Assembly: GCA_902781455.1 (NCBI GenBank)
Contig: CACZJF010000011.1
Coordinates: forward strand, 1 to 63,246
Source: an uncultured Lachnospiraceae bacterium
Lineage (GTDB): Bacteria > Bacillota > Clostridia > Lachnospirales > Lachnospiraceae
Length of the DNA: 63,246 nucleotides
Direction: 5' to 3'
The notes under the pieces are model-generated. The model did no database searches. It was given only the letters and a program-made list of their open reading frames with translations, and was not told the DNA's origin. Positions 25,666 to 35,315 of the stretch are shown piece after piece; position 1 is the first letter of the stretch; every line of letters begins with the position of its first letter. The position numbers were made by a program, and so were the translations under genes.

Positions 25666-28600
25666 TCAACGCAGGTGCGTCCTTTGCCCGGACACACGCC
25701 TTTTCCGGTACCAGAAAACGCCTCCTGACAGTCCCAACGCAGCTGCGGTCAGCGCGATTCCGGCCATAACGCCCCAGCCTGTTCCTGCCCTCCGGCTGCC
25801 GGTGTACGCCCCTTCGATCACCTGTACCGTCTGTTCACCGGACGGTGCATTGCGCCGTTCCTCCCTCAGAGATGCCCGATAGAGGTTTTTCACGGTTCCG
25901 GACGCAGCCTTTGCATTCTTCCTGTGAAGCAGCCCGTTCCCTGTCAGACGTTTCCAGAGATTGTTCAGGCCTTTCCGAAGCATTTCCATCTGCTGCGCGC
26001 TGAGCCTTTCCCTGCGATACGCCTGCGCGCTCTCCGGATCGTCCGATGATATATAAACCGGGATCTCCGACGTCCAGCGCTCATTTCCTGCCTTGTCGCC
26101 GGCATACACCTGGACGGTCTGCCAGGCTTTCTTCTCAGAAAGAGGAATCTTCAGGATCTCCCCCGCGTCAGAAGATTGCTCCCGTCTGACCCCGGATGCT
26201 TTCTCTGTGTCCACATAGACCTCCGTCTTTTCGAGTGCCTGATTGTCCCGCACTTCCACGACAGCTGTCATTTTCTTCTCTTTATACCGGCCTTCCGGTC
26301 TGATCCCGGAAACCAGGCACTCCGGCGCAGCCGTGTCGATCGCGAACCGTACAGGCAGTCTCTGGGCGATGCTGTCGGAAGAATTCCCGGCGCTGTCCGT
26401 CGTCAGAAGCATCACTTCATAAGTACCGTCTTTCAAGAACCGGCTTGCCGGAACCGTATAAGAATACCGCGACACTCCTTTTCCGTCTTTCTTTTCTTCC
26501 GTTTCGATTCCGGCCCCCGGCCGCAGTTCTTCCAGCTTCCCTGCTGTCCGGAGAAGAACGCGCGCGTCTCCCACCTGATCCAGATTTGTCTCGAGAAATG
26601 TCACGTCGAACGGTTTGATGTGATAAAACTTCTTCAGGTTCTGAGCGGTCTGCGCCGCCAGACTATAGCTCGATCCGTACCGGTTTACAGAGAAAGAGAT
26701 CTGTTTCCGGGCATGATTCCCCGCCCGGTCAGATGCCGTCACACTCAGGTGATAGACTGCGTCTGCATCCTTCTGCCGTGGAAAATCTGCAAATGACAGG
26801 ACCGCTTCCTCCGGCGAGTCCTCGCTCAATGTGTAATCCGGAATCATTCCTCCGAAATCTGCCTTCATCTCTGCCTTCAAAGAACCGGGCAGATAGGATG
26901 GGTCTTTGCAGTATATATGAATACGGACTGCGGAGGCATTCGCGCTTCCATTTTCCACACCGGCAATCTTAAGATCAGGAATCGAATCATCGATCGCTAC
27001 CGTCTGGCTTTGCGTCAGACTGGTATTCCCGACCTGATCAGTAACCTCCGCTTCCACTGCATAGATTCCCTGTCCGCTCAGAAGCACGTCTGTATCCTGC
27101 CCGGCTGTTCTCCATTCCGACATACTCGAAAGCTTCGGTGTCCCCTGGAGAAATGCGCCCACTGTGTCCGTGTTCAGCGTCCCTGACAGGATGCGGTAAC
27201 GGATCCTGGACAGTCCGCTGACTGTATCCTCGGGAACTTTGATCGCAGCATAGGCAGTGGAGGAAGAAAACAATGAACCCCCTGAGGAGAATGCACCTGA
27301 TACCTTGATATCAGCCTCCGGCGCACTGCCGTCCACACGGCAGAAGATGGTCTCTGTCTCAGAATCTGCCGCAAGAGATCCGTCTGAATTCCTTTGTTCC
27401 AGCCGGAACGTAAACGTACTGTCGCTGGTGATGTCCGTGAATTTAGCCCCGGTATTGTATCCCTGTCCGGAAAGGGGGATTGCGCTCAGGCTGGTTCCGG
27501 ATCTCACTATCACCGTTCCGTCACTGTCAATCCGATACGCACCCTTTTCTCCCAGCAGTTCATACGTCGTATTCCGCAAAGCAGGCGCCCTCTCAATCGT
27601 GACCGTCCCGCCGCGAAGACGCGTGTCTTTCGGATCCGAGCAGAAAACATAGTTCTCGGTCGGATTCCCCGTAACTTTCCCCTTTGCGTCTTTCTTCAGG
27701 CACAGTGCATGCGCGTATTCCCGGGCTTTCTGTGTACCGGCAGATGCTCCCCTGGCTTTGTCATAGACCGGACTCCACTGATTCAGTATCTCCTTATCCA
27801 CCATAATCTCCGGCGGCTCGAAGCCGGACGGTATGATCTCATTGCCGGAAGCATCCAGGACAAAGCCGCTTACTTTGACAGCCGGATCCTCCCTGAACCG
27901 GATGTGCTTCAGGTCTGCAGGATCCCCGTACCGCTTTGTCCCATCCGGAATCGTGACACGAAGGACAGCCTTCTGGACTTTCACCTTTAGATCAGGATGG
28001 ATCGTCGCTTCATCCAGCTTTACATGCTCCGGGTATGATGTCTGCAGGCTGAAGCTGCATATGACCTTCTGTTCTCCCGCGTCTGCCCCCTCCAGATGCG
28101 CGCTGCAGGAAACCTGATAAGACGGTACTTCTTCGTCGGGCGCGCTGTCCTCTTCGCCCCCGTCCGCGCTTTCCTTTTCTTCCCGGATCCTGTCGATCTG
28201 TGTGCGAAAGATGATCTCAATCCTGTCTGTACCGTCATAGATTCTCCCGTCGTCCGGAAGCTTTACCGCGGCGTCTGTAATTCTGACCAGATACTGTCCC
28301 TGCGGCCACTGCGGTTTCTGCGTTTCGGATTCAGGGCTCTCACCGCCTTCTGATGATGATTCCTGTGTTTCCGACTCTGATGCAGATTCACTCTCCGACG
28401 AGGATTCCTGTATCCCGGATTCCGTCGTTTGTTCACTCTCTGACGAAGACTCCTGCTCCCAACCCGAAGGGGACGTTTCCTGTGTTCCGGATTCTGAAGA
28501 ATTCCCGGCTTGCGGCGGATTGCCGTTCTCTCCTTCCGATGGATGCTCCGGCTCCTGCGCACCGTCTGTCTGGTCTGAGGACGATGGTCCTTTCTCTGAA

Positions 28601-28806
28601 GATGCCTCACTTCCGGACGCTGGCAGTGTCTCAGAAGGCAGTGTCTCTTCCGCCTGCGCCTTTACCTCTTTTGCTGCCTCCGTGCTTCTGCCGGTCACCG
28701 GCTCTGTCTCCACGGCCGCTGATGGCTGCCGCCAGCTGACGCTGACCGACAAAGCCATGGCAAACACAGCTGTACACCTCAGAAATCCCATCCTCGTCCA
28801 CTTCAT
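25666..28806 (-). CDS. Large cell-surface protein with Ser/Glu-rich stalk and Ig-like domains
   Basis: This 1046-residue secreted protein is of unknown function. ATG at 28806 follows GGGAGGAGGG and begins a signal peptide (MKWTRMGFLRCTAVFAMALS). Residues about 45-175 are low-complexity Ser/Glu/Thr/Gly with repeated TQESSSE-type units. The rest looks like a series of beta-rich Ig-like modules, with phrases such as VAIDDSIPDLKI, ATDQVGNTS-like and TTDSAGNSS found in bacterial Ig repeats. A membrane helix (GWGVMAGIALTAAALGL) and basic tail YRKRR anchor the C-terminus. It follows the kinase gene by 29 bases. No LPXTG motif is present. Confidence 0.75.
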   Translation of the reverse strand: MKWTRMGFLRCTAVFAMALSVSVSWRQPSAAVETEPVTGRSTEAAKEVKAQAEETLPSETLPASGSEASSEKGPSSSDQTDGAQEPEHPSEGENGNPPQAGNSSESGTQETSPSGWEQESSSESEQTTESGIQESSSESESASESETQESSSEGGESPESETQKPQWPQGQYLVRITDAAVKLPDDGRIYDGTDRIEIIFRTQIDRIREEKESADGGEEDSAPDEEVPSYQVSCSAHLEGADAGEQKVICSFSLQTSYPEHVKLDEATIHPDLKVKVQKAVLRVTIPDGTKRYGDPADLKHIRFREDPAVKVSGFVLDASGNEIIPSGFEPPEIMVDKEILNQWSPVYDKARGASAGTQKAREYAHALCLKKDAKGKVTGNPTENYVFCSDPKDTRLRGGTVTIERAPALRNTTYELLGEKGAYRIDSDGTVIVRSGTSLSAIPLSGQGYNTGAKFTDITSDSTFTFRLEQRNSDGSLAADSETETIFCRVDGSAPEADIKVSGAFSSGGSLFSSSTAYAAIKVPEDTVSGLSRIRYRILSGTLNTDTVGAFLQGTPKLSSMSEWRTAGQDTDVLLSGQGIYAVEAEVTDQVGNTSLTQSQTVAIDDSIPDLKIAGVENGSANASAVRIHIYCKDPSYLPGSLKAEMKADFGGMIPDYTLSEDSPEEAVLSFADFPRQKDADAVYHLSVTASDRAGNHARKQISFSVNRYGSSYSLAAQTAQNLKKFYHIKPFDVTFLETNLDQVGDARVLLRTAGKLEELRPGAGIETEEKKDGKGVSRYSYTVPASRFLKDGTYEVMLLTTDSAGNSSDSIAQRLPVRFAIDTAAPECLVSGIRPEGRYKEKKMTAVVEVRDNQALEKTEVYVDTEKASGVRREQSSDAGEILKIPLSEKKAWQTVQVYAGDKAGNERWTSEIPVYISSDDPESAQAYRRERLSAQQMEMLRKGLNNLWKRLTGNGLLHRKNAKAASGTVKNLYRASLREERRNAPSGEQTVQVIEGAYTGSRRAGTGWGVMAGIALTAAALGLSGGVFWYRKRRVSGQRTHLR

Positions 28807-28835
28807 ATGCAAAATCCCTCCTCCCTTTCTTCCTG

Positions 28836-30590
28836 TCAGAATTCTGTCTGTCCCGGTTTCTGCTCCTCTTCCTGATGCTCCACGGCCTGTATGGCAGCCG
28901 CGGAGGCTTCCCTGATCTCCTCCAGCAGTCCCCGGCACACCTCCTGCCGGGCAGGAGGTACTTCCACTTCCGTACATCCTTCCAGAAGTTCCCGGATCCG
29001 CCTGTTTATCTGTCTGCTGTCAATCCCCGACCGCATAAGGTCCCCTGACAGAAATGTGATCGTGCGCAGCGCTTCCAGACTCAGTTTCATCTGCATCAGC
29101 GGATCCTCCTGCAGAAAGGCCTTGTCTTCTGAAAGAATCTCTCCCAGATCTTCCCAGTATTCCTGCGCGTTCCAGGGCGCGTCCTCCCCGGAAGGCGAAT
29201 TGATCTTCTCCCAAACAGCGCCAAGCCTGAGATACCGTTCCGCTTTTTCCCGGTCCTCAGCCACAGCTTTCAGGCTGTCCGCCTTCTCCACAGGCAAAGT
29301 CTCACCCTTCTGTCCTGCTGCCTTCCGGGAATACTCCTTTGCGCTTCCGGCTTCTGCCTCCCTGGCTGCCTCAGCCGCTTTCTCAAACCAGCCCATGGCA
29401 ATTCTCCTGCTGTCCTCGCGGGGGCTGCAGTACCAGTAGGACAGACCGATCTGCAGCGCTGCCCTGGCATACGCCTCCCCATTCTTCCTCAGCAGTTCCT
29501 CATAAGTCTGGTCGGATCCCGGTCTGACTGCATGCAGCGTTTCCCTGAGAAAGGTTTCCTCCTCTTCAGAAAAGATGCCGTCCTGTCCGGCTTCATCCAG
29601 ATACTTCAGGTACGCTTCGCTTCTTCCCGGATCCAGAAAGATCGCCTTCTGGTAGTACGCCCTGCCTTCCTCTTCGCTCACGACACCGGCTTCCCGCACC
29701 AGCTTTTCATAGTCCCAGGATTCATCCGCCGACAGGTCTAATGTGGAAGGAAGAATCCGGAGGCACAGGGCGGCAGCAGGCAGCGCCATTGCCAGGGCGC
29801 CGAGAATGTGTACTCTCCCACGCTCCCTTCCTTCTTTCTTCCGGATTCTGACAAGTTCCCTCCTCAGGGCATCCGCGCTTTGAAAACGCTCTGACGGATC
29901 AGCCCGCAGGCAGCGCCGGATCAGGTCTGACATCTGCGGCGGACAATTCGGCACACACCCTTCGTCTGTCACAGGGTTCCATGTTTTTCCCGCGAGCAGC
30001 CGGTAGAGCGTAGCGCCAAGCGCATAGAGATCCGTCCGGACGTCCGGCTTTGTGTCCTTGCGGTACTGCTCCGGCGCGGCATATCCGTCTGTCCCCATCC
30101 GCTTCATCTGCTCCTTTTCCTTCCAGGCAGAGCCAAAATCCACTAGCTTGATCAGACCGTCCGGCCTGCGGATCAGATTCGAAGGCTTGATGTCCAGATG
30201 GCAGACCGGCTTCTCCCGGCTTTCCAGATAACAAAGCGTTTCCGTCACCTGTTCTGCCGTATCCCTGACCTCTTCATAGGAAAGCACCTTCCCGCCCCTG
30301 ATCCGGTCCTCCAGGGAGACGCCCCTGACATGCTCCATGACCAGACAGACAGAGTCGGAAGTCCTCAGAACATCAATGATCTGCGGCAGGTGCCTCATCT
30401 TCAGGCTCTTCATCATCTGCAGTTCATGGCAGCAATCTTCCCTGTCCGTACCCTGCTGCAGACGGATCTCTTTGATCGCCCAGAACATCTCGGTCTGAAG
30501 ATGAATCGCAAGGTATACACTTCCCTCTCCGCCTTTCCCAAGCTGTCTGACCAGCCTGTACTTTCCGGCCAGGATCTCTCCTTCCCGCAT
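28836..30590 (-). CDS. Membrane Hanks-type Ser/Thr protein kinase with C-terminal helical (TPR-like) domain
   Basis: The kinase domain (about 1-260) has the Gly loop LGKGGEGSVYLA, the catalytic loop CHLDIKPSNLI (HLD in place of HRD), DFGSA in place of a full DFG segment, and APEQYR. A hydrophobic segment near residue 275 (ILGALAMALPAAALCL) is followed by a roughly 300-residue, charged, helical region resembling degenerate TPRs, probably outside the cell. There are no PASTA repeats, unlike PrkC. The start at 30590 has GAGGAG seven bases upstream. It probably acts with the downstream surface protein. Targets are unknown. Confidence 0.82.
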   Translation of the reverse strand: MREGEILAGKYRLVRQLGKGGEGSVYLAIHLQTEMFWAIKEIRLQQGTDREDCCHELQMMKSLKMRHLPQIIDVLRTSDSVCLVMEHVRGVSLEDRIRGGKVLSYEEVRDTAEQVTETLCYLESREKPVCHLDIKPSNLIRRPDGLIKLVDFGSAWKEKEQMKRMGTDGYAAPEQYRKDTKPDVRTDLYALGATLYRLLAGKTWNPVTDEGCVPNCPPQMSDLIRRCLRADPSERFQSADALRRELVRIRKKEGRERGRVHILGALAMALPAAALCLRILPSTLDLSADESWDYEKLVREAGVVSEEEGRAYYQKAIFLDPGRSEAYLKYLDEAGQDGIFSEEEETFLRETLHAVRPGSDQTYEELLRKNGEAYARAALQIGLSYWYCSPREDSRRIAMGWFEKAAEAAREAEAGSAKEYSRKAAGQKGETLPVEKADSLKAVAEDREKAERYLRLGAVWEKINSPSGEDAPWNAQEYWEDLGEILSEDKAFLQEDPLMQMKLSLEALRTITFLSGDLMRSGIDSRQINRRIRELLEGCTEVEVPPARQEVCRGLLEEIREASAAAIQAVEHQEEEQKPGQTEF

Positions 30591-30627
30591 CTGAAATCTC
30601 CTCATCTACATACATAACCAGTGTCTG

Positions 30628-30776
30628 GCACCTTACAGCTCAGAATGCTGCGCATTCTTCGCTGCAGGCGGCCTGAGGAACTGCGCTCCTTGGCCTGCGT
30701 TTGAGTCCGCACCTTACACCTCAGAATGCTGCGCATTCTTCGCTGCAGGCGGCCTGAGGAGCTGCGCTCCTTGGCC
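30628..30776. repeat. Two 68-bp near-identical direct repeats, period 81 bp
   Basis: Copies at 30628-30695 and 30709-30776 differ at two positions. Each contains a small palindrome (AGAATGC-TGC-GCATTCT) and a second hairpin-forming stretch around GCCTGAGGA and TCCTTGGCC. They lie between the kinase start and the recD2 terminator, in the kinase leader. No gene was recognised here. Confidence 0.85.
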
Positions 30777-30777
30777 G

Positions 30778-30846
30778 CCCCATGGGAAGGATCGAATCTG
30801 TCTGGCAAACTTTGTTTGCCGTCCAGATTCGATCCTTTCCATGGGG
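30778..30846. repeat. 69-base near-perfect inverted repeat
   Basis: Two 33-base arms beginning CCCCATGG and ending CCATGGGG pair with only about four mismatches around a TTT loop. It abuts the direct repeats. There is no T-run directly after it on either strand, so it is not a normal terminator. Confidence 0.85.
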
Positions 30847-30853
30847 TGCTGGA

Positions 30854-30891
30854 CGAAAACAAAAAGAGACCCACGTGATGTGAGTCTCTTT
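30854..30891 (-). terminator. Terminator of the ychF-lgt-mreB-recD2 run
   Basis: On the minus strand AAAGAGAC and GTCTCTTT pair, extended inward by CAC/GTG. They are followed by TTTTTGTTTT. It lies 100 bases after the recD2 stop. Confidence 0.85.
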
Positions 30892-30991
30892 AATCCTGAT
30901 TGTATGATGTTTTTCTCTCCGGAGCAATTGACGCCTTCGCCAAAAATCACGTCCCTGGTTTGGGAGATTCTCCGTTATTCCATGCAGTCAC

Positions 30992-33424
30992 TCATGCAAA
31001 TGTTGCAAACGGATTCTCGAGGTCGATCAAACCGGGATCCACCATGTTTGACGCCACCGGATCATCGGACAGCTCGCCCGGATCATCAGATGCAGAAGCG
31101 ATTCCGGAGTCCGGGGCACCGGGCCGGCTGCTGCCGGCCGGGGACAGTCCCTCAGCGAGATAAAGATCCAGGCTGGTATAGCGCTTTGCCTCGTTCGTGT
31201 TATCGATCATCCCGTTCATAACGGCCGGATCGCCGATCAGCACCACCATCTGCTTTGCCCTGGTGACGGCTGTATACAGAAGGTTCCGGTTCATCAGCAT
31301 CCGCGGTCCCGGATAGAGCGGCATCACGACTGCCGGATATTCGCTTCCCTGCGCCTTATGGATCGTCACCGCATAGCACAGCTCCAGCTGATCCAGTTCT
31401 CCGAATTCATATTCCACCATCCGGCTCTCATCAAACTCGACGGAAACCGTCTCCGAGAACCGGTCTATCCTGCGGAGGATTCCCATATCTCCGTTAAAGA
31501 CGCCCTGGCCGGTCTGAAGCACCGCGCCGTGCCTTCCGCGTCTGGTCCATTCCACCTGATAATTGTTGCGAATCTGCATGACCCGGTCACCTTCCCTAAA
31601 CAGGGTGTCCCCGCGGCTGTGCTCTTCCTTCTCCGGGGAGGCTGGGTTCAGGTATGTCTGCATGATCCGGTTGATGTTGGAAACACCCAGCACCCCCTTC
31701 TTCATAGGTGCCATAATCTGAATCTCGGAGCCCGGCACATGCAGGTAACGGGGCAGGTTGTCCTGCACCAGCTTGATCATGATGCCGAGAATCTTTCCGG
31801 GATCCGTCTCACGGATCAGAAAGAAGTCCGCGCTTTTGTTGCTGATGACAGGATGCTCTCCATGGTTGATCTTATGCGCATTTACCACGATATCGCTCTG
31901 AAGCGCCTGACGGAAGATACGGCTGAGTGTGACGGTAGGAATCTTTCCCGACGCGATCAGGTCGCTCAGCACACGGCCCGGACCTACACTCGGAAGCTGG
32001 TCAGCGTCTCCCACCATAATCAGGCGGGTGCCCGGGACAACCGCGCTGAGCAGGGACTGAAACAGGTACAGATCCACCATGGACATCTCATCGATGATGA
32101 TCACGTCGGTTTCCAGCGGATCATCGCCGTTCTTATTGAAAAAGAAAACATCCTCCGGGTCTCCGTTCACCTCCAGCAGCCTGTGAATCGTCCGTGCCTC
32201 TCTCCCGGTGGCTTCCTTCATTCTCTTGGCCGCTCTTCCGGTCGGCGCGGCCAGTTCAATGCTCAAGCCTTCCTCCTCGAATACCCGGATCATGGTATTG
32301 ATGGTGGTCGTTTTTCCTGTTCCCGGGCCTCCCGTGAGGATGAACAGCGTGCTTCTGAGCGCCTCAATCACAGCCTCCATCTGGTATTCGTCCAGCTCGA
32401 CGCCGGATCCGGAAGCTGCTCTGACCGCCTTCTGACGGGCTTCCTCAACCGTGTAATCTGTCTGCAGATTTCTTTCCATCAGCATACGGGCCGTACGCAG
32501 CTGTGTGTAGTAAGCCATGGCGCTGTAGACCCTGCTCTCCCCCTCTTCCGTCCGAAGAATCACCTTCTTCTCCACGGCAAGATCGAGAATGCCCGCGCCG
32601 ACCGGATCCTGAATTCCCTCGAGCGCCTTGGGAACCTGGGCGTCCTCATAGAAGGAAGCCGCCTCATCGGTCAGGCCAAGCAGATTCCGGGTTCTCCTGA
32701 TCAGCTCATCCTTTGGCAGATACAAACTCCCCTCACCGGCCGCCAGCTCCAGCGCGTACAGAATCGCGCTGCACACACGGAACCGCGAGTCCACCGGAAT
32801 TCCCGACTGTGCCGCGATCTCATCCGCGGTCTGGAATCCGATTCCCTTCACCTCGTCCGCGAGCCGGTATGGATTCTCCCGCAGAATCGCGTAGATGTCC
32901 GGGCCGTACTGCTTCCAGATCTTCAAAGCAAGCGTATTGGAAATATGATACTTCGCAAGAAAGAGAAGACCGTCTCTCAGGTCCCTCTTCTCATACAGCT
33001 GCTGCGCGATTTCCCGGGCCTTCTTTTTGGAGATGCCCTTGACCTCCGCCAGCCGCTCCGGCTCCTCGTCGATGATCCGGAAGGTATCCTTTCCGAATGC
33101 CTTGACGATCCGGTGCGCCAGCGCCTCCCTGACGCCGGAGATCATACCTGAACCCAGATAGCGTTCGATCGCCGCCGTATCCTCCGGACGCTGGATGACA
33201 AAAGCGGAGATCTTAAACTGATCTCCGTAGATGTGATGCGTTGTCCAGGTTCCGGTCAGCTCCAGCAGCTCACCCTCCCCCACGTCCGGCAAAGATCCTA
33301 CTGCTGTAAACTCACTGTCCAGGCCCTTCTTCTCCCGCTCCGGATCCGACAGGGTCAGTACCGTATACCCGTTCTGGTCATTCCTGTATGTAATATGCTC
33401 GATATATCCTTTGACTGTTTCCAT
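30992..33424 (-). CDS. recD2: ATP-dependent DNA helicase RecD2
   Basis: RecD2 is a 5'-3' superfamily 1B helicase found without RecBC, involved in repair and fork stability. The 810-residue protein has an N-terminal OB-like part (GYIEHITYRNDQNGYTVL) and helix-hairpin-helix regions (VKGISKKKAREIAQQL). The ATPase has Walker A TGGPGTGKTTTIN near residue 360 and the DEMSMVDLYL box. The SH3/UvrD_C_2 end contains VTIHKAQGSEYPAVV. A C-terminal tail of some 60 residues after the core (about 745 on) is acidic and Pro/Ser-rich. Confidence 0.95.
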   Translation of the reverse strand: METVKGYIEHITYRNDQNGYTVLTLSDPEREKKGLDSEFTAVGSLPDVGEGELLELTGTWTTHHIYGDQFKISAFVIQRPEDTAAIERYLGSGMISGVREALAHRIVKAFGKDTFRIIDEEPERLAEVKGISKKKAREIAQQLYEKRDLRDGLLFLAKYHISNTLALKIWKQYGPDIYAILRENPYRLADEVKGIGFQTADEIAAQSGIPVDSRFRVCSAILYALELAAGEGSLYLPKDELIRRTRNLLGLTDEAASFYEDAQVPKALEGIQDPVGAGILDLAVEKKVILRTEEGESRVYSAMAYYTQLRTARMLMERNLQTDYTVEEARQKAVRAASGSGVELDEYQMEAVIEALRSTLFILTGGPGTGKTTTINTMIRVFEEEGLSIELAAPTGRAAKRMKEATGREARTIHRLLEVNGDPEDVFFFNKNGDDPLETDVIIIDEMSMVDLYLFQSLLSAVVPGTRLIMVGDADQLPSVGPGRVLSDLIASGKIPTVTLSRIFRQALQSDIVVNAHKINHGEHPVISNKSADFFLIRETDPGKILGIMIKLVQDNLPRYLHVPGSEIQIMAPMKKGVLGVSNINRIMQTYLNPASPEKEEHSRGDTLFREGDRVMQIRNNYQVEWTRRGRHGAVLQTGQGVFNGDMGILRRIDRFSETVSVEFDESRMVEYEFGELDQLELCYAVTIHKAQGSEYPAVVMPLYPGPRMLMNRNLLYTAVTRAKQMVVLIGDPAVMNGMIDNTNEAKRYTSLDLYLAEGLSPAGSSRPGAPDSGIASASDDPGELSDDPVASNMVDPGLIDLENPFATFA

Positions 33425-33467
33425 GGCAGTTATATGGCCTCATAGTCCGATGCCAGAATATCTACTG

Positions 33468-34448
33468 TCACTCCAGGGCCAGCTCCGCGTACCGCCCTGT
33501 TCCGATCGCCACCGCACAGAGCGGATCGTCCGCTGTTACAACATTCACGCCTGTCCGTGCTTCCAGAAGCTCCTCCAGACCGTCGATCATGCTTCCACCG
33601 CCTACCAGGACGATGCCCCGGCTCACGACATCAGAGGCCAGTTCAGGCGGTGTCTTCTCCAGGACACTGTGGACTGCCTCAACGACCCTGCCTGTGAGTT
33701 CTCTGCATGCAAGCCTGCAGTCTTCCGAGCTGATGCGGACTTTCTTGGGAAGCCCGGTCTCTATGTCTCTGCCGATAAACTCCAGGAATCTTTCCTCCGG
33801 GCGCTCATAGACCGTTCCGACTTGGATCTTGATCTCTTCGGCGGCTGCTCTTTCGATCACAACGCCGAACTGGTTTCTGACATAACGGATGATCGCCTCA
33901 TCATAGTCATTTCCGCCCACCTTGACGCGTGTACTGACCACAATCCCGTCCATGGAGAGGATCGCGACGTTCGTGCTCCCGCCGCCGATGTCAACGATCA
34001 TGTTGCCGCACGGTTTCGAGAAATCGATTCCTGCCCCGATGGCGGCCGCGATCGGTTCCTCCACCATATGGACGTCCCTGGCGCCGGCCTGGTAAGCGGC
34101 GTCCTCCACCGCATGCCGTTCCACCTGCGTCAGGCCCACGGGAATACAGATGCAGACCCTGGGCTTCCGGAAAGACAGTCTGCCGACCGCCTTCTGTATG
34201 AAGTAGCGGAGCATCTGCTCCGTGACCACATAGTCCGCAATGATTCCATTTTCCAGAGGCTCGATCTGGGTCAGGTTTCCGGGCGCGCGGGACAGCTGGA
34301 TCCGTGCCTCCTCACCGATGGCCCGGATCTTATCCTCGTCTCTGTCATAGGCGGCGACGGACGGTTCCTTCAGAACGACACCTCTGCCGCGCACATAGAC
34401 CAGAATGCTGGTTGTGCCAAGATCAATTCCTACATCTGTTACTGCCAT
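33468..34448 (-). CDS. mreB: Rod-shape determining protein MreB family
   Basis: This actin-like protein of 326 residues has phosphate loops GIDLGTTSILV and VDIGGGSTNVAIL, and the late GIVLVGGGSMIDGL. It organises lateral wall synthesis under the membrane. It is not next to mreC/mreD and so may be an Mbl/MreBH-type paralogue. It overlaps lgt by ten bases and precedes recD2 by 43 bases. Confidence 0.92.
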   Translation of the reverse strand: MAVTDVGIDLGTTSILVYVRGRGVVLKEPSVAAYDRDEDKIRAIGEEARIQLSRAPGNLTQIEPLENGIIADYVVTEQMLRYFIQKAVGRLSFRKPRVCICIPVGLTQVERHAVEDAAYQAGARDVHMVEEPIAAAIGAGIDFSKPCGNMIVDIGGGSTNVAILSMDGIVVSTRVKVGGNDYDEAIIRYVRNQFGVVIERAAAEEIKIQVGTVYERPEERFLEFIGRDIETGLPKKVRISSEDCRLACRELTGRVVEAVHSVLEKTPPELASDVVSRGIVLVGGGSMIDGLEELLEARTGVNVVTADDPLCAVAIGTGRYAELALE

Positions 34449-35302
34449 AGTTTCGAATCCTTCCGTATGATGATGATCAGAACCGCAGCCACTGCCGCAA
34501 GGGAGGCGGCAAGTACCTGGGAAACCGCGACCTGCGTCCCCGGTATGAGAAGCTGGTCAGTCCGAAGTCCTTCAATCCAGAATCTCCCGATCCCGTAGAG
34601 CAGGAGATACCAGAGAAAGATCTCGCCGTCCCTGCGTTTCGTTCCCTTGAGGGTCATCACCAGTAAAATGATCAGGACCCCCAGGTTCCACAGGGATTCG
34701 TACAGAAAGGTCGGGTGGACCTGTATATAGACTGTGCCGTCGATGGTCTGCTGGTGTTCGCGCATCAGAGCCGTCACCTCATCCGCGCGGACATCACTGA
34801 CAGGAAGCCGCATGGCGAACAGATTGTCGGTGTATTCGCCGAAGGCTTCCCTGTTGAAGAAGTTTCCCCATCTCCCGATGATCTGTCCTGTGACCATGCC
34901 GGTACAGGCGGTGTCCAGTACCAGCGGTATGCGCAGATGCTTTCTGTGACAGTAAATCAGGACTGCTGCCACGGCACCGATCAGGGAGCCGAACAGCGCG
35001 AGCCCTCCGCCTCTGAAGTCCAGAATCTCTCCCGGATGGAGGCGGTAATAATCCCAGCTGAAGACAACGTAGTACGTCCGGGCGCCAAGAAGCCCGAGCA
35101 CAATGCCCAGCAGGGCAATGTTCGTATAGTCCTCCGGATCCTGTTCTGTCTTCTTCGCGACCCAGGAGGCCATAAAAAGGCCCGACAGGATGCCAAGCGC
35201 CATCGTGATCCCGTACACTGCCACCGGAAAGGAGAAGATATGAATCGTCTGGATGACATGATTCAGATGGATCCCCAAATGGGGAAATTCGATCGATGAC
35301 AT
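34439..35302 (-). CDS. lgt: Phosphatidylglycerol-prolipoprotein diacylglyceryl transferase
   Basis: Lgt adds the diacylglyceryl group to the lipobox Cys of prolipoproteins in the membrane. The 287-residue protein has about seven membrane segments and the signature GRWGNFFNREAFG near residue 142. HPTFLYESLWN and a late GIGRFWIEGLRTDQL are also typical. It follows ychF by 13 bases. Confidence 0.94.
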   Translation of the reverse strand: MSSIEFPHLGIHLNHVIQTIHIFSFPVAVYGITMALGILSGLFMASWVAKKTEQDPEDYTNIALLGIVLGLLGARTYYVVFSWDYYRLHPGEILDFRGGGLALFGSLIGAVAAVLIYCHRKHLRIPLVLDTACTGMVTGQIIGRWGNFFNREAFGEYTDNLFAMRLPVSDVRADEVTALMREHQQTIDGTVYIQVHPTFLYESLWNLGVLIILLVMTLKGTKRRDGEIFLWYLLLYGIGRFWIEGLRTDQLLIPGTQVAVSQVLAASLAAVAAVLIIIIRKDSKLWQ

Positions 35303-35315
35303 CGCTTATCCCTTC

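Noticed and set aside
30628-30776. CRISPR-like direct repeats
   Set aside because: Only two 68-bp units with a 13-bp spacer and no cas genes; the units are too long and contain internal hairpins.
31358-33151. 597-residue plus-strand frame opposite recD2
   Set aside because: Antisense shadow of recD2 with no recognisable domain.
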